A stretch of 64,000 nucleotides of DNA, taken from the NCBI GenBank assembly GCA_947396885.1, contig OX377204.1, positions 52,315,139 to 52,379,138 of the forward strand. The letters are read 5' to 3'. Positions 1-11,000 of this stretch are shown here, piece after piece; the first letter of the stretch is position 1; each line of letters begins with the position of its first letter. Under the pieces are notes generated by a model. It searched no databases. It worked only from the letters and a program-made list of their open reading frames with translations, and was not told the DNA's origin. The DNA comes from Heligmosomoides polygyrus polygyrus. Its lineage: Eukaryota; Nematoda; Chromadorea; Rhabditida; Heligmosomidae. Made by a program: the position numbers and the translations under genes.

Positions 1-56
1 ACATGTACATGTTCACTGATGATAATGTACATGTACATGTACACTGATACATGTGA
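1..56. repeat. ACATGT-rich simple repeat
   Basis: Several runs of ACATGTACATGT with spacer ACTGAT, directly before a decayed LINE. Confidence 0.6.
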
Positions 57-59
57 TGT

Positions 60-960
60 AATTTACTTTCATTTTTCTAAAGCATTCGATAGGGTAGACC
101 ATTCTAGACTTATGCACAAACCTGAACATCTGAAGTTCCATCCCTTAGTGTGTAAATGAATACAAAATTGTTCAGAACGTAGTTTCCAGGTCAGGATAGG
201 AGGTAGTGGAAAAAACTGAACATCTGAACTTCCATCCCCTAGTGTGTAAATGAATACAAAATCATTCAGAGCGTAGTTTTCAGGCCAGGATAGGAGGTAA
301 TCAAAAACCTGAACATCTGAAGCTCCATCCCCTAGTGTGTAATTGAATACGAAATCGTTCAGAGCGTAGTTTTCAGGCCAGGATAGGAGGTACTTTTTGA
401 GACTGTAGGTTGGTGAAGAGCGAAGTTCCCCAGAGAGAAGTCCTTTCCGCAGTTCTGTTCGCTATATACGTAGCTGAGCTGCCGTTGATTCTTGAGGAAA
501 GCGGTGTTGTTTGCGGACGATATCAAGACCAATGGGAAAATTGAATCAGGTACCGATGTGGAGAGAGTATAGAGTGGAGAGATTGGAAAGGATTTATGGG
601 TGGTCAACTATCTGGAGTTACCTCTTGCCCCTGAGAAAAGTGTACATTTGAGATTAGAAGGTTCGGAGTGCTCTGCTTGGTACTCGTTGTGAGGACAAAT
701 GTTGAATGCAGTGGTTAAGATGAAGGATTTGGGATTTTATTACAACAATGAGCAACTCAAACTGCCATGTCTCATCCCTAGAAGTCTTTCATTTCATAAT
801 CGTAAAACTCTTAACTTAGACATTATCATCAAAAGCATGTAGATTCTTTTAGCTTTTATTAATGTTAACTCTGAGCGTAGGTAAATCCTAAATCCGACGT
901 TTTGGACCAAACTGATAGAATAGCAACGTCGAAATGGATGCTATCCTTTAAAAAATGTGC
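60..960 (+). pseudogene. CR1-like LINE reverse transcriptase, decayed
   Basis: Translated in shifting frames, this stretch gives FSKAFDRVDHSRL (RT motif A), FHPLVCKWI with FQVRIGG, VPQREVLSAVLF (motif B), VLFADDIKT (motif C) and a later KMKDLGFYYNN block, in the order of CR1/jockey LINEs. Frameshifts and stops are frequent. It is 5' truncated or cut by the window edge. The piece between motifs A and B is present three times in tandem. Confidence 0.75.
122..393 (+). repeat. Three tandem copies of a 93-94 bp RT segment
   Basis: CTGAACATCTGAA starts at 122, 216 and 309, and each copy ends near CAGGATAGGAGGTA. The unit codes for the stretch between RT motifs A and B of the surrounding LINE. Confidence 0.85.
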
Positions 961-1154
961 ATCCTAAGAGGGCTGTATGAGCAAAACAGACTGTGTGACA
1001 CCACAACCACGAATCGTAAGAGCCCTTCCAAAGTGCATATGCTTAGAACTCACTGTGCTCCAGTTTCGTAATAGCTGTTGCAAGGTGCTTCTCTTTAGCG
1101 TTTACCGTGAAATATGCCGTGTCATGACTGCAAAATGGCCCCACGGGGTTCGTA

Positions 1155-1262
1155 CGTTAGACCGCTCCCTGAGTTACGGTAGCGGGCCGCGCCGCGCGCC
1201 ACCGCCCCCGACCACGGTAGCGTGGCGTGGCCCGCTACCGTAACCCAGGGAGCGGCCTAACG
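1155..1262. mobile_element. 108-bp palindromic MITE with TA duplication
   Basis: Left end CGTTAGACCGCTCCCTGAG and right end give inverted repeats of about 33 bp with two mismatches. TA flanks at 1153-1154 and 1263-1264 fit a Tc1/mariner-type target. Confidence 0.75.
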
Positions 1263-1506
1263 TAACGCACCCGGCCCCACGCCCAACTTCGAATTACGCC
1301 AAGTTGGCATTGTTTTCCGTAATCTAAGTTCCTGTTCCCCTCGAGGCTACTAAGCCGGCGGATGACGTGTCGTTGGCTCCACTGCACGGTGCGCGCGCCC
1401 CATCGCGAAAGCCTGACCCAATCGATTGCACGGGGGGGGGGGTGTTTTTACGTGCCATCCTAGTCACGCTTCCAACAGGGCGGCTGGTGACTCGCGATAG
1501 AGCGCG

Positions 1507-1912
1507 TAAAGCCCCTTTCATACTCGTGACGGCGGCGGCGGCGGCGGCCCAATGGTTTAGCATAGGAAGGCGGCGGCGATGACGTGCCCGAGCGGCGGCC
1601 ACGGCGGTGGAGGGGCTTTCATACTGGCAGCGGCGACGTCGCCGCGGCCACGCCCCGCCACGCCCCTGGCGGCGCCGCCGCCGGGGCCGCTGCCCGAGAT
1701 GGCTGGGGCCATTTCGGGCGGCGGCCACGAGGGGCAGCGAGAGCGGCGGCACAGACGAGACCGCTGCGCGTACGCGCGCGCCAAACGCAATTAGCGCTGG
1801 CGGCGGCCGCCGCCACCCCTAGGCGGCGAGAACGGACACCGCCCCTCCACCTGCCGCTGAAGCGGCGGCCGCCGCCGCCGCCGCCCCTCGGACGAGTATG
1901 AAAGGGGCTTAA
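1507..1912. mobile_element. GC-rich CGG-repeat MITE, TTAA-like target
   Basis: Inverted ends AAGCCCCTTTCATACTCGT (1509-1527 and 1892-1910). Flanks are TAAA on the left and TTAA on the right, so a TTAA (piggyBac-type) target with one change is likely. The interior is CGG/GCC-rich, over 75 percent GC by eye. It opens long frames on both strands; those are compositional artefacts. The CTTTCATACT motif recurs at 1617 and 11606. Confidence 0.7.
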
Positions 1913-2217
1913 GTGTGCGTCGGCGACTGCCGATCGCGTTTTTCGCGTAGAGGGGAGAAAGTAGTTGGATGAGACACGTCTGATGTCTCCTGGAAGGGAA
2001 CTCTATGCGTACTGGTAGGGAATTCTATGCCCAATTCTATGCGTACCAGGCTCGCACTAATGTATTGTTAACCGGGTGCAAATTAGAGTGCATAGAATCG
2101 TAGCGAAGATAGCTGTTACCCTACTATATATAAAGGAGCAGTGTGTGCGTGTGTGCGTGATTCCGTCCGTCACAACTGGAGTGGGGGCACTGCGTATTGG
2201 AAGCGATTGTTGAACAT

Positions 2218-2310
2218 CGACGTGCCTGGCGAGCCGTAGACGTGCCGAACACGTCGACAACCGTGCCTGGCGATGCAGTAGACGTGCCGAACACGTCGGC
2301 GACCGTGCCT
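2218..2310. repeat. Two-copy tandem repeat of about 44 bp
   Basis: ACGTGCCTGGCGA, a GTAGACGTGCCGAACACGTCG block and AACCGTGCCTGG occur twice in direct order. Confidence 0.6.
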
Positions 2311-2392
2311 GGGCATTTAGATGATTATCGACGGGAGGCGTTAACAGCAGGGAAGGCAATCGCTATCGATCGATATTAACGATTTTTTTGTG

Positions 2393-2935
2393 GATGTCGT
2401 TCAAGCGGCACGAAACTTCAGCCCCGGGGGTAATCAAGGTCGCTGAACACGAATCTGGAGTCGGCCAATCGATTTTTGCGGATGTCGTTCAAGCGGCACG
2501 AAATCACAACCTTGGGGATAATCGAGGTCGCTGAACACGAATCTGCACTCGACCAATCGATATCGATCGATATTATCGATTTTTTGCGGATGTCGTTCAA
2601 GCGGCACGAAATCACAACCTTGGGGGTAATCGAGGTCGCTGAACACCAATCGGAGTTAACCAATCGATATCGATCGATATTATCGATTTTTGCAGATGTC
2701 GTTCAAGCGGCACGAAATCACAACCTTGGGGGTAATCGAGGTCGCTGAACACGAATCTATAGTCGACCAATCGATATCGATCGATATTATCGATTTTTTG
2801 CGGATGTCGTTCAAGCAGCACGAAACTTCAGCCCTGGAGGTAATCAAGGTCGCTAATTACGAATCTGAAGTTCGTTTTTTAACTGTCGATCGTCATCAAT
2901 CGATATTGGGCAAATGAGCGTTTTTGTGGATGTCG
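2393..2935. repeat. 107-bp minisatellite with CGATATCG palindromes
   Basis: GATGTCGTTCAAG (or GATGTCGTCCATT) starts at 2393, 2481, 2589, 2695, 2803 and 2929, giving periods of 88, 108, 106, 108 and 126. Most units carry ATCGATATCGATCGATATTA, a dyad. As 108 is a multiple of 3, several frames stay open through the array; none is a convincing gene. Confidence 0.85.
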
Positions 2936-3717
2936 TCCATTTTTTCGCTTTTTCTAACTTGCCCTATCGACGTAGTTAAGATGTTCTTCCTGAGGAAACT
3001 ATGACATAGGTGGCAGCTACAGTTGATGATGAGAAGTTATTGCCACGGCGAAGCCGTCAAGAAGCCGTCGGTGCGGCAGAGGGACCGCACGGACGGCTGG
3101 TATCTTCATATATGTGTGTCGTGCGTGAACTGACGAGTATTGCCTATTACTCGTAAGTTCACGACCTTCTTGAAGATTCCTTCTTAAAATGGGAGCGTTT
3201 GTTAACAAAGCGCGGATGGAATGAGATTCAACCTTTTCAAATGAGTGAAGGGAAGCGGCCAAGGACCTGGTGAGGAAAATTCGAGACCAAAACTGGGACG
3301 GGATTATCAAGCAGAAGTTTCGGAAGCAAGTGCTTGCAAAGTCCCGAAATTTTTCACAAATTTCCTTTGAACAGTTTTCCTTGTTATCGAGCGTTAGAAG
3401 CTTTTAGGGATTGTTGAGACGTGAGACTTTTGCTAGGATTCAAAGGCAACTCAAGGGCGCACATACCAATAGCTTTTCTCTTAATTCTACCTTTCTTCCA
3501 CAGTTGATCGTCACCTTTCTCCAATACTCTTGTCACAATTCAATTGCTGCTTTAACACTGGCGGAATTTCGCGCTCCGCGGCTAACCGAGCGCACGTCCG
3601 CGTTTCAGCGCCGTGACTTCGCATGCGGCTAGCGCGCGCCGTCGCGTTGGAGTTACATCCTGGGGCCGGATTCATCAACAACTCACGTAACTTTAGAATT
3701 GTAAGCGGAAAGGTCAA

Positions 3718-3763
3718 ATAACGCGGCTTATCGCTCACCGTATCCCTTGATAAGCCGCGTTAT
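3718..3763. repeat. Hairpin present in only one arm of the foldback element
   Basis: ATAACGCGGCTTATC (3718-3732) pairs perfectly with 3749-3763, loop 16 nt. The equivalent point in the right arm lacks it, so it is a later insertion of about 50 bp or was lost from the other arm. Confidence 0.7.
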
Positions 3764-4724
3764 CTGACTAAGGAAGTCTCTCAGGCGTATGTCTGAACTG
3801 CGAAAACGAATACCACTGTAAGAATCTCGACCCTTCAAATAGTAGGAGGGATGTTCCATGTTTGCAAAGTTCTTAAACCCAATGAGCTAGGGAGCTATGA
3901 GATCGCTCGAGACGTGCGAGACTACCGTAATCGGCCGAAATATCAAAAATAGATATCATATTCGTGATCGGCGCCCCAGACAACCCCTTAGGCAAAGTTT
4001 AGCAGAATTTTTTTTACCCCTTCTCGACTTCGACCAAGAGGCTAAGAGTCGCGAAAGTTCAATAGTGCCGCTTCAGATTTACCCTTGACAATCGCATACT
4101 CAAGGGAACGTACACCCATGTCACGGCGAACCATCGTGATCAACTTTTTGAAAAATAGCTCCGCACCCCTATCTTCAATAAAAAATCTCTCTATATGTTA
4201 GATTTTTAATTGGTCAGCTCACCAGGGGAGTTTCAAGACCAACGTGCCGCCGTCTAGCGACACGTTAGAACATGACGGTGACGTATACTCGCTGACCTGC
4301 GAGGAGTGCAGAAGCTACCAGTCCGTTATCATTAGCGTGTCTAGTTGTACACCTTCGACGGGCGGTAGGGTACAACTGGACTTGTACAATGACAGATTGC
4401 CCTTCTTTGATCATGTGGGACACATGCTAGATGACATGAGATTGACTGGACAGCCATCCTCGGCTTGTGGACTGGTGCAATCATATGCTCTTCTAATTGA
4501 AATAATTATGCCTAGTTGGGAAGAGTCATTCCTCCATGTAGCCAAGGGCCCTATCAAAAATCAGGAAAAAATATAAAGTGTCGCATATAGAGGGAGCAGC
4601 TGATGAAAACCTCTCACTGAACACGTACTTCTCAGCCTATAGTGGAATATGTGCATAGAGAAAATTGGGAAGGTGAATGATACCAAAAAAGGAATGAGCA
4701 CTAAAAATGCAAAACTACTTCGAG

Positions 4725-4800
4725 GTTAAGGAATCGAACATCCGACCTTGTGCCTACGATGCGACGGCACTACCACTGAGCCGCTGAGCTGCTTGCCCAG
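4725..4800 (-). repeat. tRNA-derived sequence
   Basis: Minus strand reads GGCTCAGTGGTAGTGCC (A-box-like), an anticodon-arm-like region, then ATGTTCGATTCC (B-box-like). No convincing acceptor stem, so it is tRNA-derived and not a working tRNA gene. Confidence 0.55.
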
Positions 4801-5395
4801 ACGGCGGAGCCAGACGTGTTTCACCATTTCTCTTATCTCCACGTGCAACACGCACGTAGGTGTTAGATGCTGACAGTGCAGTACATTCCTGAGTATTCAG
4901 GGGCCTCTATTTCCTTGTGTTCAAAGACTTTGCAAAAATGGAACATCCCTTCCTACTAGTTGAAGGGTGGAGAATATCACATTGGTATTGGTTTTCGCAG
5001 TTCAGACATACGCCTGAGAGACTTCCCTGGTGAGTTTTTTGCTTACAATTCTCCGTTAAAGTCACGTAAGTCGTTGATGAATCCGGCCCCAGGAGCTATG
5101 GCGACCCTCAGGTGCATCGAGAGGGCGGAGCAGCTGGCGCCGACCCCGCTCCGGCGAGGTAGTCCCGCACTGTGGCATAAGGCTGATACATCGCCTTGGA
5201 CCTACGCGACCTCTTCAATCATAACGCGTTTGCTTGAGCGGATTGCCCGTCTAAACCCTTTCACTGCGTTCTACCTCGAGACACCACCGTTCCTGATGGA
5301 GTTTGCTAATCCGATCCACTCCCTGAACACAGTCAGTGCGCCTTCACCGGCCTGCGGATAGCGCGAGATACCTCGTCTTGCTAGAGCGTTCTCAC

Positions 5396-5497
5396 CTGCA
5401 AATCGAATCCCGAACTCGAAGAAAAACAGCGTCCAGAAGAACGGCACGATGTCTCGCGGATAGGGACGCCCGACGATGGAGTAGCCGAGCATCTGAC
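5396..5497 (-). CDS. AIFM3: AIFM3-like exon 13, last exon found
   Basis: Acceptor TTTGCAG, donor GCAG|GTGAGA, phase 1 to 1. Encodes QMLGYSIVGRPYPRDIVPFF then WTLFFFEFGIRFAG, the family VPYLWTAMFGKSLRYAG block. At least one more coding exon is required after it. Confidence 0.9.
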
Positions 5498-7967
5498 CTG
5501 CAAATCGAACGAAGCTGTCCAGCATGCTGCGCTCAATTACAGACACGACGTAAGCCAAGACAACAGCCGAATTTCTCCAGCAGTTATCATATTCCGCCTG
5601 ATTTTTCTTATCGCGGCCCTTTGCATTGTCAAAGTGATTTCAGAGTCGCCACAACATTTTCATTTCCAGAAATATAGTATTAGAGCTCTAGCGTAGACAG
5701 GTTCAGTTCTTCTGTACCACAGAAGTATGCTATAAAGGGAAGGATACCAGGTGACCATGACACTTTGACAGATGAGATGCATATCTCTGGATGCGGCTCC
5801 GAATGCTGATTCCAGAGTAGTGTTCCATATCTGCTATACGTTTCGCGAACGGACTAGTGGACCACTTTTGGTTTGCGTTCTGATCCCTTTGTTTGCGCGC
5901 TGAGTCCACTAATCACAAGAAGTCCAGCTCAAGTAAACGGGACACAGCGGCCGAGCAGTGCCGGCGCAGTGGAAGAGGAGGCAGTTTTTGGCTCAATTCC
6001 CCTGTGGAGGAACATTTTTGCGCTCTCTAAGAACGACTCGCCACAATCAAACAAACCACTCTGCGTACAATCAGGACGAAAAAGGTTTCAGAAAGGAGAC
6101 CTGATTCACGGGTAGTATTCCGCGAGAGACCCTTAAGGCCCCCCACAGAGTTCTGCGGCAGCGCCGCGGCCCTATGCTTAACCATAGAGCAGAGACGCAG
6201 AGCTCGCCGCCAGCAGCGTCCCTGCCCTATCCTTAACCATAGCGGCGAGCGGCCTTGCCGCAGAACTCTGTGGGGGCCTTTAATCAGTCAGTCCAAATCG
6301 ATGGAAGCATGCATTTGTCACTCCTATCCCAAAAAAATCACCACACGGCTTAGTATCTAATTATCGTCCTATTAGTATCACATCAGTATTTTCCAGAATA
6401 TTTGAGAAAATTCTGAAAGTGGCTCATGTAAACCATATAGAAGCACATGAGGTTATACCTAAGAACCAATATGGTTTCAGAGTCGGAAGATCGACTGAGA
6501 CCTTGATGCTATCTAGCTTAGATAATTGGACCAAGTCACTGGATGATAACACTGATGTTGATGTGGTCCTTTTTGATTTAAGCAAGGCTTTTGATAAGGT
6601 GCCCTTCAAAGAACTTATTTTCAAGCTTCAAGTTTTTGGAATTCATCCCAGAATTGTTAAGTGGGTAAGGAACTTCATCACAAATAGATCCTTCCAAGTA
6701 AAGGTGAATGACAAATTTTCTCGCACGTACTCAATTACAAGTGGCGGCGGTATTACCCCAGGGGGGTGTATTGTCACCGACTCTTTTCATCATTTGCAAT
6801 TCTGGTTTACCTGTCTTGGTTGAAAGACGCAGCGTTAAGTGCAAAATGTTTACCGATTATGTAAAATTATACAGGAATATTACCAGTGAAGAGGATCACT
6901 TTGCTCTCCAATGTGCAGTTTCAGATGTTGCCGATTGGTCGGACAGGTGGAAATTACCACTCTCAGCTCAAAAAACTCGGGTTTTTCATCTAGGCTATTC
7001 AGATTCGGTTAAACACATTTACAGCCTTGGTGGTTGCAATCTACTCAGTGAAAACAGTCTGCGTGATCTGGGCTTCATCTTAGACAAAAAACCTAGTTTT
7101 TCAGAGCATTGCGAGACGATTGCAAAGAAAGCGGAAAGAGTTACTTACAACATTTTTAGAGCGTTGTCTACAAATTCAAAAACTCACTTGCTTCTTGCAT
7201 ACAAATCATATGTTCGCCCAATATTGGAGTATGGCACCACTGTGTTCAGTCCTCACCTTAAGCGCTGCATACAGAGGCTAGAATCCGTTCAGAATAGCTA
7301 CACTAGAAAGCTATGGTTACGCTTAAATGGCTATGACTACACCTCCATTCCATCAGCGCCTGATCGTAATAAAATATTCGAGCCGGAATCGCTTGCGGTA
7401 CTTGTGAAGCAAAGGGCCCGTGGTGCCGTGGGGTTGCCGGGAGACATGTTAACGCGGCAAACCCACGGCACCACGGGGCCGGAACTTGTGAAGCACCCGT
7501 CTTCGGGTGCCGTGGGTTGCCACGTTTCCGTTGCCGTTGCCGCGTTAACATGTTTTCCAGCTGCCCCACGGCACCACGGGCCGTTTGCTTCATAAGTACC
7601 TCGCTTGCTAATCGTAGGAAGCGAAGCGATCTAATTATTATCTTCAAGATGATGGCTGGAAAAGTTACACTTCCACTTACTGAGCTTTACACAGTCCATC
7701 ATTCTACCACTAGGGGTTGTAGATCTAAAATTCATTATCCTACGGCGAAAAGTTGTGTTCGTGCCTCCCTTTTTACTCAAAGGGCGGGTTCTGAATTCTT
7801 GATGGTTACCAAAAAACATACTTCGCCATCTTCGTTTAACCAATATAAAAAGCTCGTTGGTAGTTATCTTAAGACTCGCTAATTCGCCGTTTCTTGTATT
7901 TTTGTGTTTATTACCAATGTGTTCTCTTGCTGATGTTTTTTTTTCGTCGCGTGTTGTCATACACGTG

Positions 7968-8006
<39 letters not shown>

Positions 8007-11000
8007 ATACCAGCAGTAATCCACCGCAATCAATCGAAAATTTAGAAGCGAACCTCAATTTAATGATTTCAGAATTTGATGATTTTTTGACATAGATTCA
8101 GCGCTTCAAATAACCTCTATGGATGAATTTGGGCGAAATTGACCATGGCGTCAACACCCAACGATATATGTGTAGGTCAGTGCCTTAAGCCCCTTTTGGT
8201 GAAAAATTTTTTGACCCACGGTGTCGCTGAGGAGAATATTGCCGATCAGACTTCCAAATTATGTTCTCACTGGCGGTTGTCTTGGCGTGCCTTTTGGAGG
8301 AATTTGCTCCATGCGATGTCTCCGCGTCCCTACGAGGCAAGAGAAGAAGATTGCCAGCAGATCTCGTCCATCTTGCGAGCTGCGCAATACGGGAGCATTG
8401 AGGTAGACGATAGAGGAGGTACAGGTGGAATCAGAAAAGGAGAATCCTGCAAGATCAGTGTAGGCCGATGATGAGAGAAGCACTAGTCGGCAGGTGGACC
8501 CTTTTATTTCGGTAAGGTTCAGATGTCGAAAAAGTAGGTGAATTTTGCAATTTTGTCTTGCGTGGAAATTCGTTTGAGTTTACATACAACCTTGTCTAAG
8601 TGGGTGAGCCAGTTTTGCGATCTGCTCTACTGAAAGCGGCAGTCACTCACTCTCAAGTATAAGAACTACATTTTGATCCATCCCACTTAGCGAAGTCTGG
8701 GGGAAGAAACCTTCACCTCTGGTGTCGTGAAAGGACAACGATATCTGTGAACCATGTTCCCTTTCTGGCGACCTTTTTCATTGCGATTACACATAGAGTG
8801 TTTGGTGGCGGATCTTTTTTAGGGTTTTACTTTCACTACAGAAGAGCCGAACCAGGAGCCACTCCGTCTCACTACGTCGCACTTTTCGCAACTGCTCCCC
8901 ACTGCTCGGCAGGAGCCACTCTTTCCAACCTATTTGAGCACGCCTTCTTGAAATTGGTGGACTGGGCGCGCGGGCAGAGGGCTTAGAATGCAAACTGAAA
9001 ATGGTCCACAATTCCGTCCTCAGAAAGGATTAGCAGATATGGAACACACTCGTGAAATGGGCGTTCGAAGCCGCACTCAGTGACATACGTCCGTTGTCAA
9101 AGTGCCGTAGTCACCTGGTATCCTTTCCTTATAAGATGGAACAACGTTTACTGTTTCCGCCATTCCGACAAAATCGTTTTTTCAAAGGTAATATATGTAT
9201 CCAAATCTCTCAACTGTAATTCTGTATCAAGGAGTACGGAGTATCAAGGACTCGCCAAACTCATCGCTGTTCCACCAGAATTGAGAGAAAGTTTACGAAG
9301 CCAGCGCTGAATGAACAAGGCCCCGTGCATGAGGGTCTACACCTATCTCGCGTGTGTATTATGCGTATGTATGAGTATGAGAGAGGTCCTCATTGTGAAC
9401 GTAACAACCGACACATCTCCTAGCAGGTCGTGCTGAAAGCGAGCCATATGACGTCAAAAGGCTTGGAACTAAACCTCACCGTGAGCCTGTGCTGTCTGGA
9501 AGTGCTGGATATTGATGGAGTCGATGTTCCACAGCGGCAAGGGTGCCGCGACCGCGTCTCCAATCGCGAAGATCCAGTCGGCCGTTGTCTAAAGCGAAGA
9601 CACCTGCTAGGCCAGATTGCGATACAGTGCTGACTCTTGGACCGAAATGAGTTTTCTGCTGGAAATCGGAACGAGCGGCTGTATTTCGCTCGCAGACCTT
9701 TCTTCTCGGGTGGAATGAGCATGTGGATGGAAGACGCCTCGGTCCAGTAGGCGTCGATGGTTGCTGAGGAGCACTGCAGCTAATGCCGCCTCCTCAGGTA
9801 CCGTAAGAAGGTTTGAGAGAGGTTAAGACTATCCCTTCCCGGTCGCGACTGCGCAGCGGATGCTAGACCTTTCCTCTATATCGCTATATTGATCTCTCCA
9901 CCTGTATGACTACAGCAAACAGGACGCGCCGATACTTGTGATGACATGGAAGAAGATGAATGACTGAACCACCACCTAAACAACAGGGAACAGTCTGCAG
10001 CTGTGCTTTGGGCGCCTACTGCACATGCAGCCTATCTTAGGCCCCACTTATACTTCGTCGCGGCGCGACGCGACGCCACGTATAGTGGCCATAAGGCCCA
10101 TGCACACTTCTGCGGCAGCGCGGCGCGTCCATGATGAAGCATAGGACCACGACGGGCGCGGCGCGACGCTACGACACATGCCGCAGGGAGGGGGCATGCA
10201 CACTCTTGCGGCTGTCGCGGCGGCTATCGCAGGCGGCGCCGCGCTGAATGCCGCAGCCTGGAATGGTTCAAATCATTCTTGGCAGCGCGGCATGCACGGG
10301 AACGTCGGTCCCGTTGCCTATAACGATGCTGTAACGCGACCGCGCCGCGTCCGCCGGATTTCGCGGAGGTGGCCGTCGCCCCATTTGCCGCGTCGCGGTG
10401 TCGCAGAAGTGTGCATGGGCCTATATTGATTGTGCGACGCGATCGATCAATTTGGCCTCATTGCGTGGCCATCGCGTCGCGCCGCGACGAAGTATAAACG
10501 GGGCCTAAGGCCTAGATGAGTCTTCCGTCATAGACGACCTGAAGAATTCAGAAACCGCGCAGGTAAGCGACCTGTCTAAGCAACAAAGTGTCCACCAGTA
10601 CCTTAAGGGTCCGATGAAGGTGACATGATTCGAGTGGAGTGGTAAGCTGGAAGCCCCTTTGAACACGATGCTTAGAGCCCTCAAGAGAAGCCTGTGCAGG
10701 ACTACGGGCGATCTTCATTACTACAGTGAGTGGGCGACTTCGATAGGGCGCAGGAGAAGCAATCGACGCTCGGATAAGTGAGAATGCTCAAATGGATTGC
10801 AAATAGAGCCGGCTCTCTCACGAATCCCGACTGAGGATTCCTACTTCGGGTTTCTCGACGAAACGATGTAGGACTTGTCTGAGAAGGATAAGTCGCCGAC
10901 TTATCCATTGGGTGGCCGCTAACCATTGTATCGGCCAAATAAAGGATAAAGGATGGCGTTACTCAATTCCTTTTAGGATGCGCCACACACTCCACTTCTA

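Larger units (their letters stand above)
3659..5093. mobile_element. 1.4-kb foldback element with arms of about 180 bp
   Basis: Left end CCTGGGGCCGGATTCATCAA pairs with the complement at 5074-5093. Pairing resumes through AGTCTCTCAGGCGTATGTCTG and GGGATGTTCCAT near 3885 and 4935. No clear target duplication and no transposase; the 110-aa frame at 4244-4576 has no family I recognise. Confidence 0.7.
6299..8008 (+). pseudogene. CR1-like LINE, RT and 3' end
   Basis: Starts in the RT with RWKHAFVTPIPKKSP and NYRPISITSVFSRIFEKILK. Motif A is FDLSKAFDKV. Motif B (LPQGGVLSPTLF) needs a frameshift near 6745. Motif C is FTDYV where FADD(V/I) is usual, so a catalytic Asp is lost. The C-terminal part runs SYVRPILEYGTTVFSPHLK to LVGSYLKTR and stop at 7882. 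It is 5' truncated and ends in (AAAT)n at 7968-8008. A 204-bp MITE interrupts it at 7397. Antisense to the host gene. Confidence 0.88.
5732..9138. mobile_element. 3.4-kb foldback element carrying a LINE
   Basis: The arm at 5732-5932 (AAGGATACCAGGTGACC, then GTGTTCCATATCTGCT) is inverted at 8937-9138 at roughly 75 percent identity. Between the arms lie a TTAA MITE and a LINE with its own hAT MITE. All of this sits in the AIFM3 intron between exons 12 and 13. The element ends and target duplication are not certain. Confidence 0.7.

Noticed and set aside
1324..1901. Arg/Ala/Pro-rich frames up to 142 aa
   Set aside because: Produced by CGG/GCC repeats in a palindromic MITE, open in five frames at once.
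2418..2917. Several overlapping 69-90 aa frames with repeated protein sequence
   Set aside because: They arise from the 107-bp satellite, whose period near 108 keeps three frames open. Both strands are open equally.
5271..5390. Continuation of the exon 13 frame as the true C-terminus
   Set aside because: The residues after the donor (ENALARRG and on) do not match the family, and the donor is strong.
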